The position numbers were made by a program, and so were the translations under genes. A DNA stretch of 64,000 bases, taken from contig JAGYXB010001603.1 of the NCBI GenBank assembly GCA_022495005.1, forward strand, positions 806,001 to 870,000, in the 5' to 3' direction. Below are positions 38,546-51,014 of this stretch, in pieces (the first letter of the stretch is position 1; each line of letters opens with the position of its first letter). This stretch comes from Rhyacophila brunnea. Lineage: Eukaryota; Arthropoda; Insecta; Trichoptera; Rhyacophilidae. The notes beneath the pieces are model-generated. The model made no database searches, was not told where the DNA came from, and saw only the letters and a program-made list of their open reading frames with translations.

Positions 38546-39309
38546 TGATTTACGTATGTACATAGCGAAAACAATATGTTGGTTTTATAAAAATATTGTA
38601 AGTACCAGAATATACGAATACCCACACAAATAACTATTACGTAAGATAAATTGTTTTGAGAGTAAAGAATCATAAAATAAGTTGTTGGGAAGTAAAAATG
38701 AAAAGACAACCGCATTGTGTACTTAACGTAAAAATCCACAAAGTATAACATTTTCCTTGTAAACTCTTTTCTAAGCACCTTTGTAGGAGCTATGTAAACA
38801 TTTAGTGTGCCCATAAAATGTGTACCATTGTGTCGCGCACGGTCAAGTCACATTTCAGGTGATAAGAGCCTCGACAAATATTGAGCTTAACGGTCAAGCT
38901 TTTATTACGAAAGTTTTTCCCCCGAAGGCGAAAGTTAACGAGACTAATTCCTTTCACAGAAAAGGGCGAGTTTTGCAGTCAGGCTGTAGGAATACATACG
39001 CTTACGTAACTACATCGAGATTGGTAATACTGCGAAGTCTGAAATACAGCCTGCAATGTTTGGTCTGCGAAACTTGAACCAATGAAAGCACACTGCACAT
39101 TATGACCAAAACGAGAAAACTTGATACTTTGAAATTTGAAGTTTCAGTTTCACGGTAATTCCTCAATACGTGCAACTGATACTAGACATATACTGTAATC
39201 ACTAAGTGGTAAACTTCTTTTTTTAAAATATACTTGTATAAAGCACGATTCCATTAAAATAAATAAATAATTTAAAAGTGTCTACTTCTTTTCCTTACCG
39301 AGCCGACTT
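38546..39309. other. Non-coding stretch
   Basis: An 85-codon plus frame at 38820-39077 lies in a GC-richer block with no recognisable domain. The rest is AT-rich. Confidence 0.4.
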
Positions 39310-39594
39310 TTAACGAACTGTTATGTCCCTTAGGTGAGTGGTTAAAGGAAACAGTTGGTTTGAACTGGCAGGTACCTGGTGTGGCTTGACGGTGTTAGCC
39401 TTCCTTATATTTCTAACCGAAGATGGGACATTCTGTGGAACTCCTGGTATAATACTCACACAGCTGTACGCTTTAAGACCGTCGTCTTTGAAGGTAAACG
39501 TCAGGTATTTTACCTTCGAAGATGGATTTAGCTCTTTAGATGGTGAGATGATGTATAATTCGGAAACAGATAGACGTTTACGAAAGTAAAACAT
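39310..39594. other. Block open on both strands, unidentified
   Basis: A 94-codon minus frame and an 83-codon plus frame overlap almost completely in a GC-balanced block. The minus frame, which includes SKVKYLTFTFKDDGLKAYSC, is the more protein-like, but I recognise no family. It lies just downstream, on the minus strand, of a promoter-like TATA and polyadenylation-signal pair. It may be an internal fragment or leader of an LTR retroelement, or part of an unknown repeat. Confidence 0.25.
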
Positions 39595-39805
39595 AACTGT
39601 TTATTCAGCGTAAAATTATAATACAAAATATTTACAGACAGAGTTATGCACGCCGTGAGTGATTAAGAAAAATAGACAATACAAGTAGTGCGCCCTGGCT
39701 TTTTATATGGTTTATATCTGAATCGGTTTGTTGACCGGTACAAAGTTCCCGAGTAACCACATATCATATGATGTAATTACGTACTTTCTTACATGAACAA
39801 TAATA
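39540..39805 (-). repeat. Possible LTR fragment (minus strand)
   Basis: Read on the minus strand, TATAAAAAG (plus 39698-39706) is followed about 100 bases later by AATAAA (plus 39600-39605). That promoter then polyadenylation order in a short interval is typical of an LTR. A TGT-like start near 39795-39804 is possible, but the far border, primer-binding site and target duplication were not identified, so this could equally be a small unrelated promoter. Confidence 0.25.
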
Positions 39806-42800
39806 TTCAATATAATTAGTTTATTCACCCTCAAATATAATAAAGTACAAAGTTTGAAAATGGAAGCAACCGCCGTGTTGTTTTACATATGCTATGTTAT
39901 CTCATTGACTCTAGACGTGGACCCTTTGTGGGAGTCTGAATATCTTATCTTGACATAAGTAGGTATGTATTTATTCATATTAAATTGTTGTTTTATTTAA
40001 AAGCTCTTATTAAGCATGCAAAGTTTAATAGGTAAATGGTATTGCAAAAATTGATAGATATGAACATGTAACATCTTCGTAGGCATACACAACAGAACGT
40101 TGGAGATCAAATTTTAATCACTTAGAAATGTCACGAACAAAGTCAAGTAGAATTTTTTCTGCCTAGCTCACTGGTGCCCTCTACTATTCCTTGAATTAGT
40201 AGGTACATCATTCTTCCCATTACGCAAAATATGGCCGAAATATACAACTTTTCTCCGCTTCTAGGGTTAAATAAAATGGGTTCCTATTATTGTATACCAA
40301 CATACTTGCAAACTTTGTTTACTTTTTTAAATAATTAACTTTTAGAAACCTGGACATAAAAAAAACTCACAGCCGATTCTTCCTTATACATTTTTTGTAT
40401 AAAACCAATTTTCATATTTATTATCTCCGGGTGTCGTGGAAAATTATTTCACTTTGTTGTTTTGCAAAGATGGTAAAGTTATGACCCATGATATTTGAGC
40501 TTGGTATTCGTGATTTATCTTGCATGATATTGCAAATAGTAAACATAATATTATGTTCTTTCGTGAGATAACAATGTAGTGAATGACAAATTTTGTCAGC
40601 GTATTCTAACCTAATATTGGAATTACCTAAATATAATTATTAAAAATACTAAAATGATCTGAATAGAAAGACAATCGTTACTATTAAAAAAATAAGATAT
40701 GAATCAAAGTGCTTTCGTAAAAAACGTAAGTTTCCATTAATTATATTTGTCATATTTACTATTTTTGAGTAACAGTTTAGTAACTAGACTATGTAAACAC
40801 TAATCGCTAAATATGTTGTCTTTTACCACTATAAAAATAACAGACAAAAAATGGTCCCTGACAAATTATACACACAATTAATGAAGAGAGCAATTAGTTT
40901 AAATTTGCAGCCAGAGACGTCTTCCAGGGTAAAACTCTACGGATATGAGAAACCTGCCATATTGCCAGTACAATATATTTTAATTAATTATTTTAAATAT
41001 GTTTTAAATCAAATCAATTCTTTTTTACAAGTAAATGTGTATTGGTAACAAATACTTTTTGGACTTTTGTATTTATTACTTTTCTACAGGCGTATTTCAA
41101 TGTGAAGCATCTAAAAAAATATTATCAATTAAAATTAAAATACGGCATGTAATCTTTTCATCAGGTTCAGCATCCAATTTGTAATTCAGGTAAATTCATA
41201 AAATATTTTTAGCATAACGTCACATATAATTTTTTTTAAGTGTGTGTACCTAAATGTACGTTTATGTTCAAGTAACATTATAATTATTGTTAATTCTGTT
41301 AGGTGTTGGTAGAAAAATGGCTATAATGTGAGAAAGGGAGATAATATGATAAAATTTCCAAGTTACCATTGAATAAAGGATGTTAGAATTTTTAATTTAA
41401 GAGATTCGTGAGGAATACAGTGGTGAGACATTTTGTAAATAATATGCAATATATTATTTATTCCATAATAAGTATGTAATATCAGTATCGGTTTCATCAT
41501 AATAACAAGATATTCTGAACTAAGCGGACAAAACCGGTCCTGATATTAATAAATAATATGGAATAAGTACCTACCGATTATAAATGTTGTTTCATTTTAA
41601 TTAAAATAATGCATTTAACAAAGAATTGAAAACTAACACCATTCGCCATTATTAAATAAATCTTTAGGTTTTGCTAATACATTAGATATCTTCCATTGTA
41701 AAATGTGAATGTTGTTGAATGAATGTACGTACCTATAGTTATTGTAACAAAAGTGTTATAATGTAATAAATAATACTACCTATAATAATATGCTTACATT
41801 CTATTATACTATGAAAAGGTATTGTCTATTATTAATAGCAATAATGTAAATCTAACTAATACTTAATGAAAAACCAGAAGAAATTTGTACGTTAATGTGT
41901 TTAGGTTACTTTGAAAGAAAAGCCATAAAGGCATCGTCGGCGTCGCTCCATGTATAAAATTGAGAAGTGTCGATAAACCTAAATTTAAAATGAATCGTTA
42001 TGAAAGTTTCCACATTTTCGTTAAAAGTATAAATAAACTGCGGCTGGTTATTATGACGTCTTGCGGGACGTCATTTTATGGCGGCCACTAACAAAGTTAC
42101 TACAGCTACTTGGCCACTTTTGGCGAAATGCATTAATTTGTAAGTTCCACTCAATATTGTCTAGTACTCTAGTACCCATAAACTTGATTAAAAAAACAAA
42201 TCTCATTATTTTTTATAACTTCTCGGAGCATATTCAATCGTATATGAAAAGAATAGAAAGTATGGGATTTAGTTTTATATTGATAAATAAAAGCTGGCGT
42301 AATTTCTCTATTAAAGGTTAAAAAAGAACTATAAAATATGAGTTATACAAGGATCTGCATATCGTCAAAACAATCAAGACTGTTGGAATATGTAGGTACA
42401 CAAGATGAATTATACCTACATGCACGCAAAAAAACTGGCATTTCGGAATCCAGGTGGCAGAAGTATTGGCCGACAATATTCAATATGGATTGTTAATGTT
42501 GAAAGTGGCATCAAGAAACTGCCTGGGTGTAATGGGCGAAAGCTGCCCAAAACAAGGACTCTTGCCTGCGGATTCTAGAGTAGGCAATAACACCCACACT
42601 ACGTTGTAGTGCCAAGAGAATAATAAATTAATTAATAATACGTTGTATGATGTATTATTAAACAAAGTAAATTAATTAATATCACGTTGACTGATTTATT
42701 AGTAAACAAGATAACTATTATGTGTTACAGCAGGAGTCTTCTTTGGTGAGTTTTTTTAATTAAAGGGATAAGCACTTAATATACAATAATTAACTTAATC

Positions 42801-43370
42801 AGAATTAACATAACAGACAGTTATAATCTGTATTTAGAGATAAATTAGAAATTAGTCTACACATAAAAATAATAACTTAGTAAGTATTGTAATTTTCACT
42901 TAGTTGCCTATCTACGTATTAATATTTACGATAATTAAATACTTACTTATGATATGATTGCGAAAATTATAGTAAAATAAAATATAAAGTAGATATAATT
43001 AGGCACCAAAACTAGGATTTTTTTCGTAATAATATGACTAAAATATTTAATTCGTAATTAAATATTTTCTTATTCAATTCCTACTGAAAAATATACTGAT
43101 GAATATTAGAATGTCAGTTTGTAATGTGTCTATACCTATTTCAGAGATATAATTAGATTTTTCAAGTAGGTATATTAATACATATAGGTATGACTATTAA
43201 CTAGTAATATAGTTGATTTTATTGCAGACGATTGCTTTATTTCATGAATTATATTAGGTATATTGAGTAGGTATGTATTCAAGAGAAAGTACGTAAAAAA
43301 GATGTGTTTCTTCTGTCTGACACTAAAGTCTAATGAACCAAGTGACTGATGAGCAAAACAAGTTTATTGG
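39806..43370. other. AT-rich non-coding stretch
   Basis: No gene was recognised. A GC-richer patch at 42440-42610 carries a short minus frame and may be a decayed transposon coding fragment. The plus frames at 40851-41048 and 42061-42321 look like chance frames. Confidence 0.5.
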
Positions 43371-43560
43371 ACGCAGGGCGAAGAGTTGGCAAGACGAGGC
43401 GCCTCGTCCGACACAATGGGCGGGCGGCGACTACGACTCGTGAATAGGGCGGCAAGCTGCGGGCGGCCTTCTTAATGACGCCGCCCACTAAGAATAGACA
43501 GTCTCAAGATGGAATAAGGTGTAATCCGAATATCACCTGGGCCTCGGGTTCTCAAAGCAG
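43370..43560. other. GC-rich island with a perfect 16-bp palindrome
   Basis: One of the most GC-rich blocks in the window. GACGAGGCGCCTCGTC at 43393-43408 is a perfect palindrome. GGCGGGCGGCG and GCGGGCGGCC words follow. No coding frame crosses it. It may be a CpG-rich regulatory element. Confidence 0.4.
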
Positions 43561-44152
43561 CCCTGATATAAAATAGTCGCTATACACAACTTATCAAAAT
43601 ATTAAACACATCTTCAAGTAAGAGGCAAGTCAATTTCAAAATAGTAGGTATTAGAAAAAGTCTAGCATTTCAAATATTACAACATTACGTTATTATTATT
43701 AACTTTACTTTTTGACAACAAGCAAAAATACCAGACTAAATGTTTAAAAAATCAAAAAACAACTATGTACCTACCTAGTTACCTACTTACTGCTGTATTT
43801 TAACGACAGTAAAAAGATATTGCAATTATATTATTATTTGACTCTGTTTAAATTATCATACTGATGCACACAAATAATGCGTTACTTAAATGTAGGTTGA
43901 GGAAAAATTCTTATTTATATTTTAGAAGAGAAAAGAATATTCGACATAAAAAAAATCTTTCCCCTAATATTTTTGTAAATCCGTGTGATGCGTATGTTTG
44001 TTTTGTTTTAAAAATTAAATTAATATTTTAAGTAGGTACTCGTAATTAAAATATGTAAGGCTCTTCCATTTTTTCTTTTGTAAAAACGAATGACTATTGT
44101 TCTATCTGATCATAATTTTATTAGTTTAATTATTGGTTTTGCATTTACATCA
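43561..44152. other. AT-rich non-coding stretch
   Basis: Nothing recognisable; short simple repeats only. Confidence 0.45.
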
Positions 44153-44176
44153 TTGTTATTATTATTATTATTATTA
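44153..44176. repeat. (TTA)n microsatellite
   Basis: Eight tandem TTA units. They create an artificial poly-Leu run in a chance 60-codon frame. Confidence 0.85.
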
Positions 44177-44229
44177 GAATTATTAATAACCATATCCTTG
44201 CTTTTTCGTACAAGGTGGTTGTTAGTAAT

Positions 44230-44357
44230 TTTGAACAATCACAAACACCCAGGCGTTGAGAAAAACACATAAATATTGTGTGTCCTGACCGGGAATCGAG
44301 CCCAGAAACCTCGGGTGGAAGGCAAGCGCCTTACGCACTGCACCACGAGAGCCGCCT
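44230..44357 (-). repeat. tRNA-derived SINE, family B
   Basis: On the minus strand, the head near 44357 reads GGCGGCTCTCGTGGTGCAGT, then GCGTAAGGCGC (A-box region). It continues into a good B box, GGCTCGATTCCCGG, at plus 44289-44302. The body GGACACACAATATTTATGTG and CCTGGGTGTTTGTGATTG follow. tRNA-like promoter boxes followed by a non-tRNA body identify a SINE. No other clear copy lies in this window. Confidence 0.75.
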
Positions 44358-45435
44358 GTGTTATTATTATTATCATTGGCTCTACGGTGTGGACCTTACC
44401 TCCCACCTCCGCCACCTCCCAACTTCTTTCTCAAAAGTTTTTTTACGCTAAGCTAAGCTAAGCTAAATACATACTCAAAATATTATGTCCATGATTCATA
44501 TCAAAACACAGATTGAAAAACAACATGTTAATTTTCCAGGCGTGACATTCGAACCTTTGATCGGTGGCTTTAAAAGCGGACACTAAACTGTCCATGGCGG
44601 GCGCTTTATGCTTTATTTCGTAATTTAAAATTGTAAATCGGTAAAGCAACCTACGATTTCGGTAACGGGTTAAATCCTGGTGTAGCATGTTGTTTTTTGG
44701 TAGGAGAAAAGGTTAAAAATCATTAATTGTAAAAAGAAATCTTTAATATGGCCTACATCATGAGGGGTTCATATGTTCCGCTCAGGAACTATGCATATTT
44801 TCTTGTGTTAAATAAGTAAATAAAATACAATATTATAATAAGCTAAACATTTGGTTTGCTTTATTATATTGTTCAAAGTCAAATAGTAGATACAATTATC
44901 CTTAATAAGTTTCTTCTAAACTTTGAGAAAACATTTTACCCAACCATCCAAACGCCTTCAATGCAAAGGGGGACAAGAGCAACAATCAGCGGGCGACCGA
45001 AATAAACGTCGCGACTTGACGGAGGCTTGCCCTGCAAAACAAAAGTGCGCCCAAGAAAATAGAAAACAAGCTTGTGAGGCGACGAGGCCTGTTTAAGGCT
45101 TTGATCCCAGCCAGCGCCAGAGCCTACTTTTCTTCGACGAACGCCCAACAATAAAAACGACCCAACCGGGAGGAACAATAGCGATTAAACGAAAACAAAA
45201 AGCTGTTTGCTTTTTAATAATGAAAAATTACGATAGACAAGGAAAGAGACTCAATTTCACTGAACAATGTGGATTATTATTAATTGTAAAAGCTTTATAA
45301 TATGGGGAAATCTAGTTATAATTAAACACGAAAATAAATTTTACAATAATTCAAAACTAATTAATTTTATCTATACTATAGAATGTATAGTTACGTATTA
45401 TGTGTTTTATGTATTATTTTAATATTATGATGCCG
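44358..45435. other. Non-coding stretch with a GC-richer island
   Basis: A GC-richer island at 44935-45180 carries an 80-codon minus frame with no recognisable domain. The sequence GCTAAGCTAAGCTAAGCTAA (44450-44466) is a short 6-bp tandem repeat. The rest is AT-rich. Confidence 0.45.
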
Positions 45436-45612
45436 ATGATGGCTCCGGGTCTGGAAAGTTCACATGTTGTTTTGCATTGTACCTATGTTTGAAGTTAGAG
45501 TACGGACTTAATAGGTTAAGCAAGTGGCTAACATACATTGCTCACAAAAATAACAATCTGCAATACAACCTCCACCCTGTAAAGGCTCATGTGATCCTTT
45601 TTGGATCGAATA
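45436..45612 (+). repeat. tRNA-derived SINE, family A, copy 4 (head missing)
   Basis: The body from GGGTCTGGAAAGTTCACATG to the CCTCCACCCTGTAAAGG stem region and the tail hairpin GATCCTTTTTGGATC (45594-45608) align with family A. The tRNA-like head with both promoter boxes is absent or unrecognisable, so it is a 5'-truncated copy. Confidence 0.75.
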
Positions 45613-45729
45613 TGCTGGTGTACTTAATGTTACATATTATTGTAACCACTGGACAAGTACTCAAGTGCAATAAACAAACCATTGTATTACAATTACAATA
45701 AAATCCGCCTGATTAGCGATTTGAGAATT

Positions 45730-45845
45730 TATCAAGTTCGGCGGAAGTAGGTGGTAACGTTGAACTAAGAACCAAGAAAAGTGTAAGGAACCAAAGGATG
45801 CCTTCATTGGTGGATTGGTAGGGAATGATGATGGAGTAGACATCT
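45730..45845. repeat. Dispersed repeat D, copy 2
   Basis: AAGTTCGGCGGAAGTAGGT, then GAACTAAGAACCAAGAAAAG, GGATGCCTTCATT and TGGATTG match 15270-15390 in order. The repeat class is not known. A 64-codon minus frame overlaps but lacks a recognisable domain. Confidence 0.5.
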
Positions 45846-47083
45846 GCATGTACAATGAAATTAACCATAATGCATACCCATTTGATAATAAGGAAAAAAA
45901 CGACTTAAATTAATGAATCTGAATTACAGAATTCGTGGCCAAATTTTCAATTGAAAATACCTCATGTAATATTGGAACTTCTGATGATATATGTCGAGAG
46001 GATGACATATATTTTGTTTTTCACGATAAATTCGGATTATATTATATTGAGTAGGTTTATTCATTCTACTCAGCTTAATAAAGCACAATGCAATAATTGA
46101 GTTTTCTATTTCCGAGAAAATTTGTCAATTTTCATTATTTTTGGGGCAGGCCTCAGTAATTTCATCTTTTTATTTTATTGCAAAGAAATAACAAAGTCAG
46201 AAAAAACACAAAATTAAAAAAATAATGCTGTTTTAAAGAAATTTTTAAAAAGATATTCAATTATAAAAGTTTTTAACGAATGGCCACGTATAAATGGAAG
46301 GTAAAACTTTACAAGGAATAAAAAAGAAAGAAAGCATCCACATAATACAGCTAAGTACTGCCAACATGTATTCACATACACTATACAGAGTATAAAATAT
46401 ACATTCAAGCTCCCGAAACATTAAATCAGTTTTTACAATAAGTACTTATCTAAATTAAAATGGGGAACTTTTGAATCAAGATTCATTTTTCGAATTCTGT
46501 AAAAAAAAAAATATAGATAATATCGTGTAACAAAGTTTTCACAGCTTGTATGCATCGATGTAAAAATATTTACAAATAAAATGTAAGTATAAAAAGTATT
46601 GAAAAAATCTCAAAAGTACATACATATACCACAAATCAACCGCAAAAAACCCCTCACGATATGAACGGTACACGATTATGAGTATTTTTGTGTTGTACAT
46701 AATATTATATTATAATGACAGTATTCATGTGGGGGGAAAATATATGGACCAGTTAAAAAAAAAACTATTTAGATATTATAAGACAAGGAATTATGTGAAA
46801 AAAATTTTACTGGTTTCTTAATTTCTTAAAACAAATAATAAGATCTAGGTACTGAGTAAAGTCTGTGGGTGAAACTGAAAACTAACGCAGATGTTTTCTT
46901 AATTACTTTGCGTCAAAAGCTTTTAGATAACTTTATATCTAGTTAAGTACCAAGCTCACTTTTTTGATTATATTGTGAACGCGAATGTTGAATAGGAAGA
47001 CAGTACCTACTATACTTGCGTAAGTAATTATTATATTCATAGCGAATACTTTTTATCCGATTAAAAAATGATGATGACGGTGT
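45846..47083. other. AT-rich non-coding stretch
   Basis: Nothing recognisable was seen on either strand. Confidence 0.5.
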
Positions 47084-47099
47084 TTGAATACATATAGTG

Positions 47100-47350
47100 C
47101 AGACGGGTACACAAAGCGCTTAGCGTCAGCGGACAGCAGAGCCAGTCCAAAAAACAAAAAAAAATCTATCTTAATTTTTTTCTTTAAGCGCTACGGTGCA
47201 TGGTTGCAGCATCAGTCCCGTGCGGCTCCGTCTCGGGACGGAATGAGGAAAACTGACGGAAAATGACGGAAAATCACTTATTTCAGACACGTTTAAAGCG
47301 TCATAGAAAGCGGCCGTGCATATCCACGGCTGTGCATATATGACGGGTGG
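47100..47350. repeat. Diverged dispersed repeat F, copy 1
   Basis: GTACACAAAGCGCTT (47107-47121) is identical to 56659-56673. In both places an A-rich run follows about 45 bases later, and a CGTCCCG/CGGGACG-type GC-rich block follows further downstream. Here that block is CGGCTCCGTCTCGGGACGG at about 47222-47240. The shared layout suggests two relics of one repeat family. The 60-codon plus frame over it is not a convincing gene. Confidence 0.45.
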
Positions 47351-47467
47351 TGGTGGGCACTTTAACGTAGATCATATTAATGACGAATAACTGTTTTACG
47401 CATTCATTTGTATTTATGTTATTGAATGATGGTGAAAACAAAATTACATATTCTATTCAAATCTAAG
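47351..47467. other. Short AT-rich gap
   Basis: No feature was seen between repeat F and the next SINE. Confidence 0.4.
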
Positions 47468-47742
47468 TTATGGGTATCCACAGAGTGGAGATTATATTAA
47501 CAGATTTTTAATATAATTGTTAGTCGGTAATGACCTATGGCCGCGCGGTTAAAGCGTCTTCCCAAAATGTCGTGGGTCCCATGTTCGAATCCTGAGTCTG
47601 GCAAGTACACATATTGTTTTTCAATTTGTGTATGAGTAAGAGTGTGGACCTAATATGTGAGCAAGTGGCTAACATCCATTTCTCGTAAAAATAAAACTAA
47701 AAAAATCTGTTAATACAAACCTCAACTCTGTGGTGGCCCATA
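47468..47742 (+). repeat. tRNA-derived SINE, family A, copy 3, with an inverted tail at its 5' side
   Basis: The head from about 47532 reads GACCTATGGCCGCGCGGTTA, followed by a B box, TGTTCGAATCC, at 47582-47592, and the full family A body. It ends in CTCAACTCTGTGGTGGCCCA by 47742. Just before the head, 47468-47510 reads TATGGGTATCCACAGAGTGG and onward: the same tail in reverse complement. The unit is thus tail (inverted), head, body, tail. This could be a nested opposite-strand copy or an inversion formed during insertion. Confidence 0.8.
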
Positions 47743-48896
47743 TAAAAAAAATATTAGTCCTTGAACTATAAAACAACAAGAAATAGATATATTTTTATTT
47801 AAATTTACATTAAAACTGTTACGATATTCAAAGTAACCGAAGAAACTCAATTCAACTATGAGGTGGACGGTGAAAAAAATAATAAAGTGAACCTTAAATA
47901 TGATTAGAGCGCAATCAAAATAGGCGAGGAAAGCAGCGGCAGGAAAACTACTCTTGACTTCGCTTCGCACAATCTCAATATCAAACAAAATGGTTAACTT
48001 TTTAACAAGTCAGACGAAAATACACCGACCGCGGACCGCAAATAAGTACAACTGCACACCGAATTTCCATAATTCACTTTCGAAAACAATAAAACAACAC
48101 AACCAGACACTATAACAGACTACGTGCTAGCAATTTCAACATACGCCCCAGTTGGTCGAAATATACAAGTTTGATAAACATTTTCGTTAAAATAACCTCT
48201 CGGTTTATATTCACGAGGTTAATTCTGTATTTAGAGGATTTGGAGAGTAGGATATCAGTTGTCGGTACTTAACAGAGTATTTAATTGATGAATATTGCAA
48301 TATCAAAAAACGATGCTAACAACCAACTATGAATGAAGTAAATTTCATATGAATTAAAACTAATTTTACAGCTAATGTATTCGTAGTTTTAATATATTTT
48401 AATGAATATATACACACATTTATATTTAAATAACAGTTTCAAATACATTATGATTATTCTGAGATTGCACAAGAATTGTTGTATAGGTACAATTAATACG
48501 TTGTACTCGTATATTCACCTATAGAATTTTATATATCGAGCATACGATCAATTAATGTTAATTTAGATAAACCTATCTACCTATTTATAATTTGTGAAGA
48601 TTGTATTGATAGAATTCCATGTAATATTTTCTTGGTGGTACTTATATCCGGTTGACCCAAACCGATGATAATTTCGACTCTCATACCACACTCATAAGTA
48701 CTACCTAATAGTCAGAACTCACGATGTTACATTAGTGGGTATATTATACATTTAACAATATATTATGTCGATATTGTACCTACCCCTGATAAAAAAATAT
48801 TAATTTAAAGATAATTTAAAAAAACACATTTGTTTACCCTTCAGTTGAATATTTGCTCAAATATTAAAAAAATCTGGTCATTGTTTATTTATTTAC
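47743..48896. other. Non-coding stretch with a GC-richer patch
   Basis: A GC-richer patch at about 47900-48160 overlaps an 88-codon minus frame (47722-47988) without a recognisable domain. The rest is AT-rich. Confidence 0.45.
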
Positions 48897-49097
48897 AGTA
48901 GTAACAGCTAGGGCCGTCATATCGAATGTACGTCTGGATAGCAACGTATCGAATTTTTTAATATTACAAAAATGCACTGATTTATTCACAATAAGGAATC
49001 AAGAAGATCATAGTAGTAACAGCCTAGCTAGGGCCGTCATATCGAATGAAAGTCTGGAAGCAAGGTATCGAACTTTTTAATATTACAAAAATGCAAT
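48897..49097. repeat. 115-bp tandem duplication, two units
   Basis: AGTAGTAACAG(C)CTAGGGCCGTCATATCGAATG begins at 48897 and again at 49012. The units stay alike for about 80 bases, through AATATTACAAAAATGCA. They differ by several substitutions and a 4-base insertion in the second unit, so the duplication is not very recent. The GGGCCGTCATATCGAATG start and TATCGATACCGGTATCG sequence near 49620 could be ends of an old hAT-like element; no target duplication supports this. Confidence 0.7.
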
Positions 49098-50803
49098 GCT
49101 GCCAGTGCAAGTGTAGTAATACGATACTAGTAGGTATTAACACAATCACTGCGTACCTTTTAATTAGAGGCTCATAACATTAATATGGTAAAAAATGTTT
49201 TAAAAATAGCTTTGGTTTAATCTCATTGAATTTCAAAGTATATTTACTTCGTTATGTAAAAATAGTACATATATGTCACCTACTACTGTTCCCTCTGCGA
49301 ATATTGTTTTTTTTTACATATCGACTCACAAAATGTCAATAAGTTACTAACTTACACAATAAATAGTGAATGTATTGGCGAACAATGAATATTAACAATA
49401 TAACAATAATAATACCTCAATACATAAATATGATAAACTACCATCGATAGCCGTGGATAGCCGCCTTGTGTATAAAATAGACCCACTAGAGTATAAAAAG
49501 ACTACATTGGAAATAATGGCTAAAATATAGAACCTATTCTAATTATTATAATCGACAATAAGCATTTTAAATAGTCCAACATGGGGGAAAGTATCCGGTG
49601 ATTTGATACTGTCAAAAAAGTATCGATACCGGTATCGTATCGGAAGAAAAATCGATATTATACAGTCGACAAGATAACGTTAATCCAAGTACATTTTGCG
49701 ATAATACATTTATTTACAAATAACATAATATCGTTAATTGATTTTTAAAAACACTGTAGGTACCTATTGTATTATATTATTTTAAACATTCTACGTAATA
49801 GAAGCAATCATACTAGATATCAGAGAATAGCGTATTTGAAAATCCCCCGATTGAAGATACGATAATTATGAGGATTCTAAATATAAAAGTTGAAAGTCAG
49901 ACAACAATTTCTATTGATAGGTTTATGTTTTCAATTATTATCAAACTCATCATTTAGAGATTTGAATATTTCTACTAAGTATTTTAAATGTATGGAAGGA
50001 ATAATTAATAGCAACGAAATGACTACAAACCATATATTATTATTATTATTAACATTTACAATTATGATATTCCATGACTATTCTACCCATCATATTGTGT
50101 TCATGCTTTTATACAAAAGTGCACAATTCACTGGATTCTCCGAGTAACACAGCCGGATTGCCAACTCAAAATAAATGAAATAATATTGTGAATAAAAGTT
50201 TACTGAAATTTTAAATAAAATATCAATATTTTAGTATATTGTTCCGCGAAATGGTAAAACGTTCGTTTGACGATCCAGAAATAATACAATATTTTGCGCA
50301 GTTTATCCATCAAAACTTGCGGAAATTGTATGTTTATTCAACGCTTTGTCAAATAATTTACATGTTTGCATGCTAATGGGCTTTGTTTTGTTTTAATTAG
50401 TCTAATTTATTTTCGGTGTTGTCGTTTAATTGTCGTTTGCCGCTTTTTTTCAATATTGTTTCAACATCAGCCATTTCGGTTCAGCACGATTGCACAGTGC
50501 TTTTTTGTGGTATTTTTTGGTGATCATAATTAATATTAACATATGAATTAAAACAACAGCACAGGTTCACCTTGTCGGCTAATATTATCCCAGGTATTTG
50601 TTATTTTTCTTTGAATTTGTAAATCTACCAAATTGTAGAATTAGCAGGATCTTGTGTTAAATCTTATTATAATGCAGTTCTTCCATGTTAGAACCGATCA
50701 AACAATATATTATAATATTAGTTATTTTGTTAAACTTATAATTTATCAGTGCCTCCTCATATTAAAAAAAAACTTTCTTACATTCATTTTTATTGTAATT
50801 TTA
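49098..50803. other. AT-rich non-coding stretch
   Basis: A nearly self-complementary GATACCGGTATCG lies at about 49625. No other structure was recognised. Confidence 0.45.
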
Positions 50804-51014
50804 TTAACGGCCCACATGCCAGAAGTAGGTCAAAATGGAGATTTTATGGTATTTTCAGAGCATAAGCCTGGACATTCCTTAAACATTGTAGATAATCTAT
50901 TTATATAATTTTGAAGCCTTATTATCCTTTAAATTTATTTTAAATATTTGATGACTGCATAAAGTATTTTTATTTCATAAAATAGCATTTTTTTAAACAT
51001 CTCGATCTAATGTA

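Noticed and set aside
44280..44357. tRNA gene on the minus strand
   Set aside because: Promoter boxes match, but acceptor and anticodon stems fail and a repeat body follows the head; called SINE B.
49600..49680. Terminal region of a TATCGATAC-rich hAT element
   Set aside because: Self-complementary words are present, but no paired end or target duplication could be defined.
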